Assembly: GCF_014595975.1 (NCBI RefSeq)
Contig: NZ_JABWGQ010000016.1
Location: forward strand, 1-64,000
Direction of reading: 5' to 3'
From: Sphingopyxis sp. LK2115
GTDB taxonomy: Bacteria; Pseudomonadota; Alphaproteobacteria; Sphingomonadales; Sphingomonadaceae
DNA: 64,000 nt
The position numbers and the translations under genes are program-made. Positions 58,175 to 64,000 of the stretch are shown here, one piece after another (the first letter of the stretch is position 1; each line of letters opens with the position of its first letter). Below the pieces are notes generated by a model that was not told the DNA's origin, did no database searches, and saw nothing but the letters and a program-made list of their open reading frames with translations.

Positions 58175-59062
58175 TCAGGCGTTTTCGGAAATGGCAGGGG
58201 CGTCGGAGGTCGCAGCGGTCGCGGCCGGGGGCGCCCTGCGATAGGCCAGCCGTTCGCAAGCCGGCTTCACGGGGCCGCGGATCTTGGCCATCAGGCGGCC
58301 GAGATGCGGCTCCTCGATCAGGTCGAGACGGCCGGATCGATCCTTCGCCGGGAAATTGCAGGGGTTGATCGTCTGGCAGACGAAGGCACGGTACGGCGCG
58401 CCGGCGTCGTCCTTGATCTCCGCCATCGTCAGGACTTCATCGACGATGCCCGGCAGCTCGAGGCCGGTCTTCGCGCCGTCGATCTGCGGCTGGAAGATGC
58501 GTCGATTGAAGTCGTCGAGCTTCTCGTCGAGGATCCCGACGAACCAGACGTTCTTCGCCCGCGTGTGCTGCAGATGCGTGAGCCACGCGATCATCTCGCG
58601 GCCGTGCAGGCCATAGGCGCCGCGGACATCGGGCTTGCCGGTCTTCTCCGAGAATGCCTCGGGCTGCCCCTTGCACCATTGGAAGCAGAGCCGCCCGGCG
58701 ACGGTGATCGAGTCGATGAAGACCGTGTGGTAGCGGTCGAGCGCAGCCGGATCGCCGAAGCGCTCGCACACCGCCGCGAAGTGGGCCTCGCTGTAGACCT
58801 GGTCGTCCCGCAGCGCCGGATTGGGGCCGCCGATGAAGACCGCGAAGTCGCGGCATTCAGCCCATGTGCGCGGCCGGACGCTGTCGCCGGACCATCCCTC
58901 GATGGCGAGGTCGCCCGCCTCCAGGTCGATGAACAATGTAGTGGCGGGGTCGAGCGTCCAGAGAAGCGAGGTCTTGCCGATCCCGGACTTGCCGAAGATC
59001 GTGCCCTTGATGCCGCGCGGCTCGGCGAGCCGCTGGTCGGCGGAGATGATCGGGAGGGCCAT
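58175..59062 (-). CDS. Sak4-like AAA ATPase (phage recombinase)
   Basis: This 295-residue RecA-core ATPase has IKGTIFGKSGIGKTSLLWTL (Walker A), LFIDLEAGDLAIEGW, and VFIDSITVAGRLCFQWC (Walker B-like). It matches the AAA_24 / Sak4 single-strand annealing recombinases of phages. Its ATG 59062 overlaps the previous stop (TGATG); a GTG at 59065 is equally possible. The Cas4-like nuclease and SSB are its functional partners. Confidence 0.9.
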   Translation of the reverse strand: MALPIISADQRLAEPRGIKGTIFGKSGIGKTSLLWTLDPATTLFIDLEAGDLAIEGWSGDSVRPRTWAECRDFAVFIGGPNPALRDDQVYSEAHFAAVCERFGDPAALDRYHTVFIDSITVAGRLCFQWCKGQPEAFSEKTGKPDVRGAYGLHGREMIAWLTHLQHTRAKNVWFVGILDEKLDDFNRRIFQPQIDGAKTGLELPGIVDEVLTMAEIKDDAGAPYRAFVCQTINPCNFPAKDRSGRLDLIEEPHLGRLMAKIRGPVKPACERLAYRRAPPAATAATSDAPAISENA

Positions 59063-59358
59063 CACTTGCCTCCCTTCGTCGCGATCAGGGCGTCGATCGC
59101 GACGTCCGCGCCGAGCGCGCCGGCCTTGCGGGCCTCGTCGTGGAGGGTGCGCACCGCGTCGATTTCTCGGTAGAGGGCCGATGCCCGCTCGTTCAGACCG
59201 ATGAGGGCAAATGCCAGGTCGTCGATCGAGGCCGTCCCGACCGGCTTGACGGTCTCGTCGCGACGCTCGCCAAGGGCCGGCACCCGGATGGTCTCGGGCA
59301 GCTTTTCCAGCCCGTAATGGTGCTCGCGGAGCACCGCGAGCTTCTTCGTGATGCTCAT
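59062..59358 (-). CDS. Hypothetical phage protein
   Basis: This 98-residue protein reads SITKKLAVLREHHYGLEKLPETIRVP and ASALYREIDAVRTLHDEARKAGALGADVAIDALIATKG. It is helical and acidic, with no recognised family. It overlaps the neighbour on each side, so it is expressed with the recombination genes. Confidence 0.8.
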   Translation of the reverse strand: MSITKKLAVLREHHYGLEKLPETIRVPALGERRDETVKPVGTASIDDLAFALIGLNERASALYREIDAVRTLHDEARKAGALGADVAIDALIATKGGK

Positions 59359-59843
59359 GTCGTCACCTCGCCGTTCAGGGAAAGACGGAAGCTGGGCTTG
59401 CCGGTGCGGACGGTGCGCGCGTCCTCGAAGGCGGAGCGGATGTGGCTCGGCCAGGCCGCGAACTTGCGCTCGGGCACCTTGATCGCGACATCGACGTATT
59501 CACCGGGGTCGTCGCCCTCGGCCCGGATGCGTTCGACGAGAGCGGCGAGCTTGTCCTGGTCCCAGTCGACGCGCTTCGGCAGATCGGCGATCACGGTGAC
59601 CGCGCCGTCATCGAAGCGGACCGTGCCGGTGTCTTTGCCGGCAGTCTGGCGCGCTGCGTGGGCACGATCGCCGTACTTGAGCGCGACGGCCCCATCGAGC
59701 CAGTCGCAGACGGTCTTGGCGCGGCGCAGGGCGTCGGCGGCATCGTCCTGCAAGAGGGCGAGTTGCTCGGCGGGCAGAGCGGCGATGTCGCCGACGGCCA
59801 TGCGGCGGAGCTCATCGAGGGAGATACGGTTTGAGATCGTCAT
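59355..59843 (-). CDS. Hypothetical phage protein of the recombination operon
   Basis: This 162-residue protein starts at ATG 59843 (TISNRISLDELRRMAVGDIAALPAEQLALLQDDAADALRRAKTVCDWLDGAVALKYGDRA). It is found in other alphaproteobacterial prophages next to the Sak4 genes. Its function is unknown. The charged central part is followed by VDVAIKVPERKFAAWPSHIRSAFEDARTVRTGKPSFRLSL. Confidence 0.82.
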   Translation of the reverse strand: MTISNRISLDELRRMAVGDIAALPAEQLALLQDDAADALRRAKTVCDWLDGAVALKYGDRAHAARQTAGKDTGTVRFDDGAVTVIADLPKRVDWDQDKLAALVERIRAEGDDPGEYVDVAIKVPERKFAAWPSHIRSAFEDARTVRTGKPSFRLSLNGEVTT

Positions 59844-59853
59844 CACCGCCCCC

Positions 59854-60063
59854 TCACGCCGCAGGCTTGCTTGGGTGGTCGGCGGTACTCGCGCGGATCT
59901 GCTCGCGCTCGTACTCCTCGACGTCTTCGAGGCGATACACGACGCGACCGCCGAGCTTGACGAAGCGCGGGCCTTCGCCCGTCCAGCGCCAGCGCTCAAG
60001 CGTGCGGTGGCTGATGTTCCAGCGCGCAGCCAGGTCGATCTGGTTGAGGTGTTTCGTAGCCAT
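59854..60063 (-). CDS. AlpA-type helix-turn-helix protein
   Basis: This 69-residue protein has LNQIDLAARWNISHRTLERWRWTGEGPRFVKLGGRVVYRLEDVEEYEREQI, a wHTH of the AlpA/excisionase group. AAGGAG precedes ATG 60063. It starts the early operon and may control it or excision. The upstream leader contains four tandem 11-bp units. Confidence 0.88.
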   Translation of the reverse strand: MATKHLNQIDLAARWNISHRTLERWRWTGEGPRFVKLGGRVVYRLEDVEEYEREQIRASTADHPSKPAA

Positions 60064-60116
60064 CTGATTCTCCTTCGGTTTTGGTCGAAAACCTGCGGAG
60101 ACGATGGACGAGGCCG

Positions 60117-60160
60117 GGGGAGGAGCCGGGGAGGAGCCAGGGAGGAGATACGGGAGGAAT
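60117..60160 (+). repeat. Four tandem 11-bp repeats in the early-operon leader
   Basis: GGGGAGGAGCC twice, then AGGGAGGAGAT and ACGGGAGGAAT follow head to tail from 60117. On the reverse strand these are CT-rich. They lie between the XRE-unit terminator and the AlpA-type gene, so they may be a repressor or replication-protein binding array, or a translation leader. Confidence 0.5.
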
Positions 60161-60182
60161 GCAGTCCGAGTGGCCAAAAACC

Positions 60183-60208
60183 AAAAAGGCCGCCCCGAAG
60201 GACGGCCT
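60183..60208 (-). terminator. Rho-independent terminator of the XRE/ImmA operon
   Basis: On the reverse strand AGGCCGTCC, loop TTCG, GGGCGGCCT, then TTTT form a near-perfect stem (one G-T pair). It lies 22 bases after the stop of the 314-residue gene. It separates the repressor operon from the early operon. Confidence 0.85.
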
Positions 60209-60229
60209 AGTTTCGAGAGGCTTTCAGTG

Positions 60230-61174
60230 TCACACCTCGAGCCAGCAGTTGGATCCGCTCTCTCTGATCACCTCTTGCCAGGTGGGGTGGCCACCGAAGA
60301 GATCCTTCAATCGCTTCACCGATGGCCCGCACTCGGCTTCCTCCAGGATGCGCGCGACGGGCAGCACGGGGTCGCCGCCCAGCCAGGCTTCGGCGAGCAT
60401 GGCCACGGCGATCTTCTGTTTACCGCCAGTGAACTCATGCCACGTGCCATGCACGATCAGCACGCCGCCATCGCCGGAGACCCAGACGGGCCCTTTGTGC
60501 GAAGGCCCCTTCAGCAGGCGTGCGGCCAGGACTTCCGGTGCGACAGCGAGGCCATCCTCGTGATCGACGACATCCGCCAGCGCGACGAACTCATGGCCCC
60601 TTATGAAGCTGAGGCGATGCCGATCCGGAGGATCGAGGAAAAGGACCACGCGCAGGCCTTCGGGGGGACGGCGCGTGACGAGTTGACGGAACTCCTCGAA
60701 AACCGCCGGCGCCGTCAGACCTCGGGCGACCCAGATCCCAGCGCGCGCCCTGCGCTTCGGCAGCCGCGCCGTCCCAAAGTCCATCACCGCACCATCAAGG
60801 GATGGCACGGGGTCATCACCGAGCGAGCAGTCGAGCCGGGCGGCCACTCGCCGGGCTGTGGCCGACATGTCCAGTGCATAGACCCGGCGACGGGCAGTGA
60901 AGTGCTCATCCTGCCACGCCTCATTGCCGAGATGCCCATGACGCCCCGTGATCGGGTGAACGATGACGGACGTCGGGGTGTCGTCCAGATCGTCCTCGGC
61001 GACGACGGCCATGGTGCTGCCGCGCGGCACGAGCAGTCCCGCTTCGATCAGCTGCTTTCCGGCGCCGCGCTTGTGGGCGAGGGCCATGGCCGAGACCCGC
61101 GCGTCGCGGGTCCCGGCGATGGACGAGAGCAGCCGGCGGGCGGCGAGATCAATCCTCGAAGAGCTGCAGGTCAT
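60230..61174 (-). CDS. Unknown protein of the XRE/ImmA operon
   Basis: This 314-residue protein has no family I recognise. Landmarks are MALAHKRGAGKQLIEAGLLVPRG, SVIVHPITGRHGHLGN, EHFTARRRVYALDMSATARRVAARLDCS, a strong hydrophobic beta strand LRVVLFLDPPDRHRLSFIRGHEFVALADVV, and a C-terminal winged-helix-like segment (CGPSVKRLKDLFGGHPTWQEVI). The start overlaps the preceding 395-residue gene by 26 bases. It may be an effector or DNA-binding component. The function is open. Confidence 0.85.
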   Translation of the reverse strand: MTCSSSRIDLAARRLLSSIAGTRDARVSAMALAHKRGAGKQLIEAGLLVPRGSTMAVVAEDDLDDTPTSVIVHPITGRHGHLGNEAWQDEHFTARRRVYALDMSATARRVAARLDCSLGDDPVPSLDGAVMDFGTARLPKRRARAGIWVARGLTAPAVFEEFRQLVTRRPPEGLRVVLFLDPPDRHRLSFIRGHEFVALADVVDHEDGLAVAPEVLAARLLKGPSHKGPVWVSGDGGVLIVHGTWHEFTGGKQKIAVAMLAEAWLGGDPVLPVARILEEAECGPSVKRLKDLFGGHPTWQEVIRESGSNCWLEV

Positions 61175-62336
61175 CAACCAGGATCCCCCAGCGCCGAAGG
61201 TACTTCTCGCCGATCATCTGCTCGGCCGCGGTGCGATCCTTCAGATCGCAGCCATGCGGCCAGGTGATCGTCAGGGTCAGCGTGCGCCGCCTGTCACCTC
61301 CCGGGCGCCGGGCAAGCTTCACGGCGATCTTGGCCCGCGTGACGACGTACCCTTCGCTCAGGGGCGTGCGATCTCCGAACTTCTCTTCCGCCTTCGCCCA
61401 TATCGTTTCGTCAGCGCGCGCGGGCTTCTCCAGCGTCACCCTGAAATCACTGTCGTCGATCGGCATCAGGCGCAGCTCGCGCACCTCGACACCCTCGATC
61501 CCGTCCTCGGGGTCGACCGGGAAGTCGTACGGCGTCAGCAGCACGGAAAGGTCGTAGCACCGCAGGGGCAGGCGGTTCTCCCTGAACTCGATGCCAAGGA
61601 GGTGCGTGACCGTCGCCTTCACGATCTCGCTCCGCGTCACCTTGTCGTTGGCGATCACCTCGATGCCACCTGTTGCGGGCTCATAGGTCACCGCGGCCTC
61701 GAACACGGGACGATAAGCCTGCCGCACGAGGGATCCCTTATCGTCGAAGCGCAGCAGATCGTCGGGCCGTCCCTCGCGGTAGATCGTCACCTGCACGAGG
61801 TCGCATTCGTCGCCCTCATGGGTCGTCCTCACCCGGTCGAAGATGTCGACATGGGCATGGGCGGCGCCCGAGAACTCCTTGATCGCGGAGACAAAGGCAT
61901 GGCGGGCCGACGCGTCGCGTTGCACGACGCATCCGGCGTCGGTCATGTAGCCGGCCCACATCCGGCCGCGCCGGCGGTCCTCCGTGAAGCGAACCTCTTC
62001 GGCATGGCGGAACCGGTCCTGCGCGTTGAGGAACATCCAGAGCGACCGCGCGTGCGGGTTCGCGAGGCCGTCGAGGAAGGCGGGATCCTCGGCCACGCTG
62101 TAGATCGCGGCTTGCCCCGGCTCGTCGGACAGGGCATGGACGCGCTCAGCGTCATTGGAGATGCGGTCGCGCTGGACGCGGGACATCTTCTCGATGGCGC
62201 CGAGAAGCGGCCTGGACAGCGCGGCCTCCGGCACGCTCCAGTCGAACTCGGTGGGCAGGCCGATCTCCGGCCGGTCGAAGTATTCGCGCAGCGCCTCACC
62301 GGGCGTCTTGCGAAGGAAGGCGGAAAGAGCGGTCAT
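61149..62336 (-). CDS. Unknown 395-residue protein, operator-controlled
   Basis: This acidic, soluble protein is not recognised. The N-terminal half has EIGLPTEFDWSVPEAALSRPLL, EDRRRGRMWAGYMTDAGCVVQRDASARHAFVSAIKEF; the C-terminal half is beta-rich (VRELRLMPIDDSDFRVTLEKPAR). It is translated from ATG 62336 (AAAGGAG spacing) and overlaps the next gene, with two operator copies in front. It may be the true effector of the XRE/ImmA unit. Confidence 0.85.
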   Translation of the reverse strand: MTALSAFLRKTPGEALREYFDRPEIGLPTEFDWSVPEAALSRPLLGAIEKMSRVQRDRISNDAERVHALSDEPGQAAIYSVAEDPAFLDGLANPHARSLWMFLNAQDRFRHAEEVRFTEDRRRGRMWAGYMTDAGCVVQRDASARHAFVSAIKEFSGAAHAHVDIFDRVRTTHEGDECDLVQVTIYREGRPDDLLRFDDKGSLVRQAYRPVFEAAVTYEPATGGIEVIANDKVTRSEIVKATVTHLLGIEFRENRLPLRCYDLSVLLTPYDFPVDPEDGIEGVEVRELRLMPIDDSDFRVTLEKPARADETIWAKAEEKFGDRTPLSEGYVVTRAKIAVKLARRPGGDRRRTLTLTITWPHGCDLKDRTAAEQMIGEKYLRRWGILVDDLQLFED

Positions 62337-62372
62337 GCTGGTCTCCTTTCGTGGTGCATCCGCGGAGTGGCT

Positions 62373-62392
62373 AATCCGCTAATTAGCGTATT
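62373..62392 (-). promoter_or_regulatory. Operator O1, 20-bp inverted repeat
   Basis: AATCCGC, six bases, then GCGTATT. It fits the consensus AATNCGC-N6-GCGNATT shared with O2 and O3. It lies 37 bases upstream of the 395-residue gene, overlapping its likely promoter. Confidence 0.8.
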
Positions 62393-62419
62393 TAGCACCC
62401 GCGCGGAGTCAATCGAAAA

Positions 62420-62439
62420 AATACGCTTTTCCGCGAATT
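62420..62439 (-). promoter_or_regulatory. Operator O2, 20-bp inverted repeat
   Basis: AATACGC, six bases, then GCGAATT, the same consensus as O1 at 28 bases distance. It precedes the -35 sequence TTGACT (62412-62407 on the reverse strand), so binding to both sites would block the promoter. Confidence 0.8.
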
Positions 62440-62452
62440 GACGGATTCTCTG

Positions 62453-63160
62453 CTAGAAAAGAGAGGGTTGGCTGCTGGAGGAGACCAGTAGGCTCAGCTT
62501 CAAAAGGCGGACTCGCGCGGCATCCTCTGAGACCGCGAATCGGTCCATGACTGCACGGATAAGTGCGCAGCCATCCTCCGATGCCTGGTGTATCGAGCCG
62601 TGCAGTCCTCGCGGCTCGCAATAATCCGAGACAAGGCGGCGCAGCTGAGTCGCGGGCATAAGGATCGCCCCGCTGACGTATCCAGCCTGCCATTCCATCC
62701 AGTCGTACTGGGACGCGCTTATGATGCTGTCGCGCTTGCAGATGGCCTTGTTCTCGATGCTCTTGCGATCGAACAGATGCCGAGCGATGAACTTTTCCGC
62801 CCAGAGATGGCGGTGGAAATACACATGCCCAAACTCGTGGGCGAGGGTCGTCCGCAGCCTATTCTCCCGTCGCGAGTCGTTGGCCAGTTTCTCCGAGATG
62901 GAGACCTTCGTTCTTCCTTCCGGAAAGAACTCGGTCATGCCTTCAACGTCGTCCCCGAAGTCCGATAGGTCGGCGTAAGCATCAAGTTCCGATTCGTGCT
63001 GCTCAATCAGCACTTCGAGATCATCCGTCCGTACAGGAAAATCGACGGAGCCACGACGGCCGCGCAAGAGGGCGGAGACAATCCGCTCACACTCGCGGTC
63101 AAGCTCTTGGGCGGAGTAGTGTGGCCTCTCCGCGAACCGTCCAGTCTTGTCGGGCACCAT
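62453..63160 (-). CDS. ImmA/IrrE-type metallopeptidase
   Basis: This 235-residue zinc peptidase has LRTTLAHEFGHVYFHRHLW (HEFGH active site near residue 108) and YDWMEWQAGYVSGAILMPATQLRRLV. In ICEBs1 and phage 105-type systems ImmA cleaves the XRE repressor after damage or quorum signals. Here it follows the XRE gene by 10-19 bases. ATG 63160 is used; TTG 63169 has a better spaced GAGG. Confidence 0.93.
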   Translation of the reverse strand: MVPDKTGRFAERPHYSAQELDRECERIVSALLRGRRGSVDFPVRTDDLEVLIEQHESELDAYADLSDFGDDVEGMTEFFPEGRTKVSISEKLANDSRRENRLRTTLAHEFGHVYFHRHLWAEKFIARHLFDRKSIENKAICKRDSIISASQYDWMEWQAGYVSGAILMPATQLRRLVSDYCEPRGLHGSIHQASEDGCALIRAVMDRFAVSEDAARVRLLKLSLLVSSSSQPSLF

Positions 63161-63179
63161 CCTAACCAAGGCGACTACC

Positions 63180-63506
63180 TCAATTCGTAATGTTCTTTCT
63201 GAAATTTGCGAAGCTCTTCACGATCTTATCTCGATCCTTCGCCTTTTCTCGCACGTCATCAGGGATCTTTCCGGCCAGCACGAAAAGGTAGCCCTCGTCC
63301 TCATCGAGGATCGTTGCAAACTGCTTGATCAGGTGATCGGACGTGGGGCTCCGGCGGTCATGCTCGATGTCATTGAGGTACTGCGGCGAAATCGGGCCGC
63401 CGCCTTCCTCCTTCTTCACAAGTGCCGCGAGCTCCTTCTGGCTGAGGCCCTTTGCCTTGCGCGCCTTGGAGATCGCCTGACCAAAGGTCATGGATTGGGC
63501 TGACAT
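63180..63506 (-). CDS. XRE-family repressor
   Basis: This 108-residue repressor has TFGQAISKARKAKGLSQKELAALVKKEEGGGPISPQYLNDIEHDRRSPTSDHLIKQFATIL, a classic XRE helix-turn-helix, followed by a C-terminal tail (DDVREKAKDRDKIVKSFANFRKN), the likely cut region of ImmA. ATG 63506 follows AAGGA with good spacing. It should bind O1-O3 and hold the unit silent. Confidence 0.93.
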   Translation of the reverse strand: MSAQSMTFGQAISKARKAKGLSQKELAALVKKEEGGGPISPQYLNDIEHDRRSPTSDHLIKQFATILDEDEGYLFVLAGKIPDDVREKAKDRDKIVKSFANFRKNITN

Positions 63507-63533
63507 CGCGGCTATCCTTTCGACTCCAACCAA

Positions 63534-63553
63534 AATACGCTTGTTCGCGGATT
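63534..63553 (-). promoter_or_regulatory. Operator O3 ahead of the XRE gene
   Basis: AATACGC, six bases, then GCGGATT lies 28 bases upstream of the XRE start. It shares the full consensus with O1 and O2, which shows that one repressor controls its own gene and the unknown genes downstream. Confidence 0.8.
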
Positions 63554-63660
63554 AGCGAAGTGTTACTCCTTATCCCGCAGTTGGATCAACCATTATGCAG
63601 TGCAGCCGGCCCGGGCGTTTGCGCGACAAGGCCAGACTTGCCTGACTGGAGGGGGCAAAC

Positions 63661-64000
63661 ATGCCGACTGTCGGCTGGATCCGTGAGGGAGATCTCGATG
63701 CCTTCTACGAAGGCACCGAGAGAGTTCCTGACCCAGCCCCTCACAAAGCGCGGACGTTTGCCTGCCCTTTCTGTCCGTCCATCCTCACGACGCAGCTCGA
63801 CCTCCACGACCATGTGTACGCCAGGCACCGCGTCGAACGGCCGGTCATCATGCTGCCAGGTGGCGAGCCAACCGGGAACGACGTGATCCGTGCACCACTT
63901 CATGAGTCGGACGTGATGCTTACGAATACGAGCTTCGCAAGAGTTAGTGTCGACGGGGCAATGTCGCGCCAGGTGTCCCCAAAAGAGCTGCCGGAAATCC
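63661..64000 (+). CDS. C2H2 zinc-finger protein, truncated by the window edge
   Basis: This forward gene begins at ATG 63661 with GGAGGGGG 5 bases upstream and stays open to base 64000 (113 codons seen). It shows FACPFCPSILTTQLDLHDHVYARH, a C2H2-type zinc finger (Cys-x2-Cys-x12-His-x5-His) (landmarks CPFC and HDHVYARH). A beta-rich part follows: RPVIMLPGGEPTGNDVIRAP. The rest is outside. I do not recognise the family. It faces the XRE gene and may be the first gene of the neighbouring prophage arm or host. Confidence 0.8.
   Translation, partial: MPTVGWIREGDLDAFYEGTERVPDPAPHKARTFACPFCPSILTTQLDLHDHVYARHRVERPVIMLPGGEPTGNDVIRAPLHESDVMLTNTSFARVSVDGAMSRQVSPKELPEI

Noticed and set aside
1..64000. 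CRISPR array, rRNA, tRNA or integrase gene
   Set aside because: No regular spacer array, RNA gene or tyrosine/serine recombinase was seen by eye; a computed tRNA scan could still find a tRNA.

Overview
The window looks like chromosome of a GC-rich alphaproteobacterium, most likely of the order Sphingomonadales. The grounds are the GC-rich coding style, GTA-like tail genes, a secreted GH13 amylase next to degenerate intergenic repeats, and DUF2793, DUF6362 and DUF6511 phage families typical of that group. This placement is inferred from gene content; there is no rRNA or marker gene in the window. I saw no tRNA, rRNA, CRISPR array or integrase.

Layout. (1) 1-10.85 kb is a forward-strand defence operon: a small excisionase-like HTH protein, hsdM, a DUF262/HNH protein, a phosphoribosyltransferase-like (PRTase-CE type) protein, a NADAR domain fused to the front of hsdS, and hsdR. 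The genes are tightly packed and several overlap, so they form one unit. This is the best candidate for an undescribed system: a type I restriction-modification system carrying nucleotide/ADP-ribose-type effector domains. (2) 11.2-14.5 kb is a forward operon of chrA (chromate efflux), a Tat-exported Fe/Mn superoxide dismutase, a PAP2-like membrane protein and a class I methyltransferase, with translational coupling between genes. (3) 14.7-16.4 kb is a reverse-strand secreted alpha-amylase. (4) 16.6-19.24 kb is an IS66-family element (tnpA, tnpB, tnpC) whose right end cuts the last gene of a prophage. (5) 19.2-63.5 kb is a lambda-like siphoviral prophage, almost wholly transcribed leftward. (6) 63.66 kb to the edge is the start of a forward C2H2 zinc-finger gene.

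Prophage, in transcription order (right to left). An XRE repressor, an ImmA/IrrE protease and two unknown proteins form a unit with three copies of a 20-bp operator and a terminator. Early genes follow: HTH protein, two unknowns, Sak4-like ATPase, DUF669-like ssDNA-binding protein, SF2 helicase, DUF6511, Cas4/RecB-like nuclease, primase-helicase, RuvC-like resolvase and DUF6362. Next are a TacTA-type toxin-antitoxin pair, a ParB-domain N4/N6 methylase and an m5C methylase. The head module is terminase small and large subunits, gpW, portal, a MerR-like protein, S49 protease with nested scaffold, decoration protein D and capsid protein E. The tail module is connector, terminator, tube, chaperone with a -1 frameshift, tape measure and GTA gp12-15 homologues. 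Last come tail-tip/fibre-linked genes and two lysis cassettes with spanin pairs.

Three forward-strand islands interrupt the leftward tail operon at gene boundaries. Each carries a toxin-antitoxin system (FitAB-like, AbrB/VapC-like, HigBA), and each has a palindrome just before its first toxin-antitoxin gene. Two non-coding regions (49.54-50.07 kb and 51.95-52.31 kb) hold unexplained repeats and hairpins and are candidates for an origin or a structured regulatory RNA.
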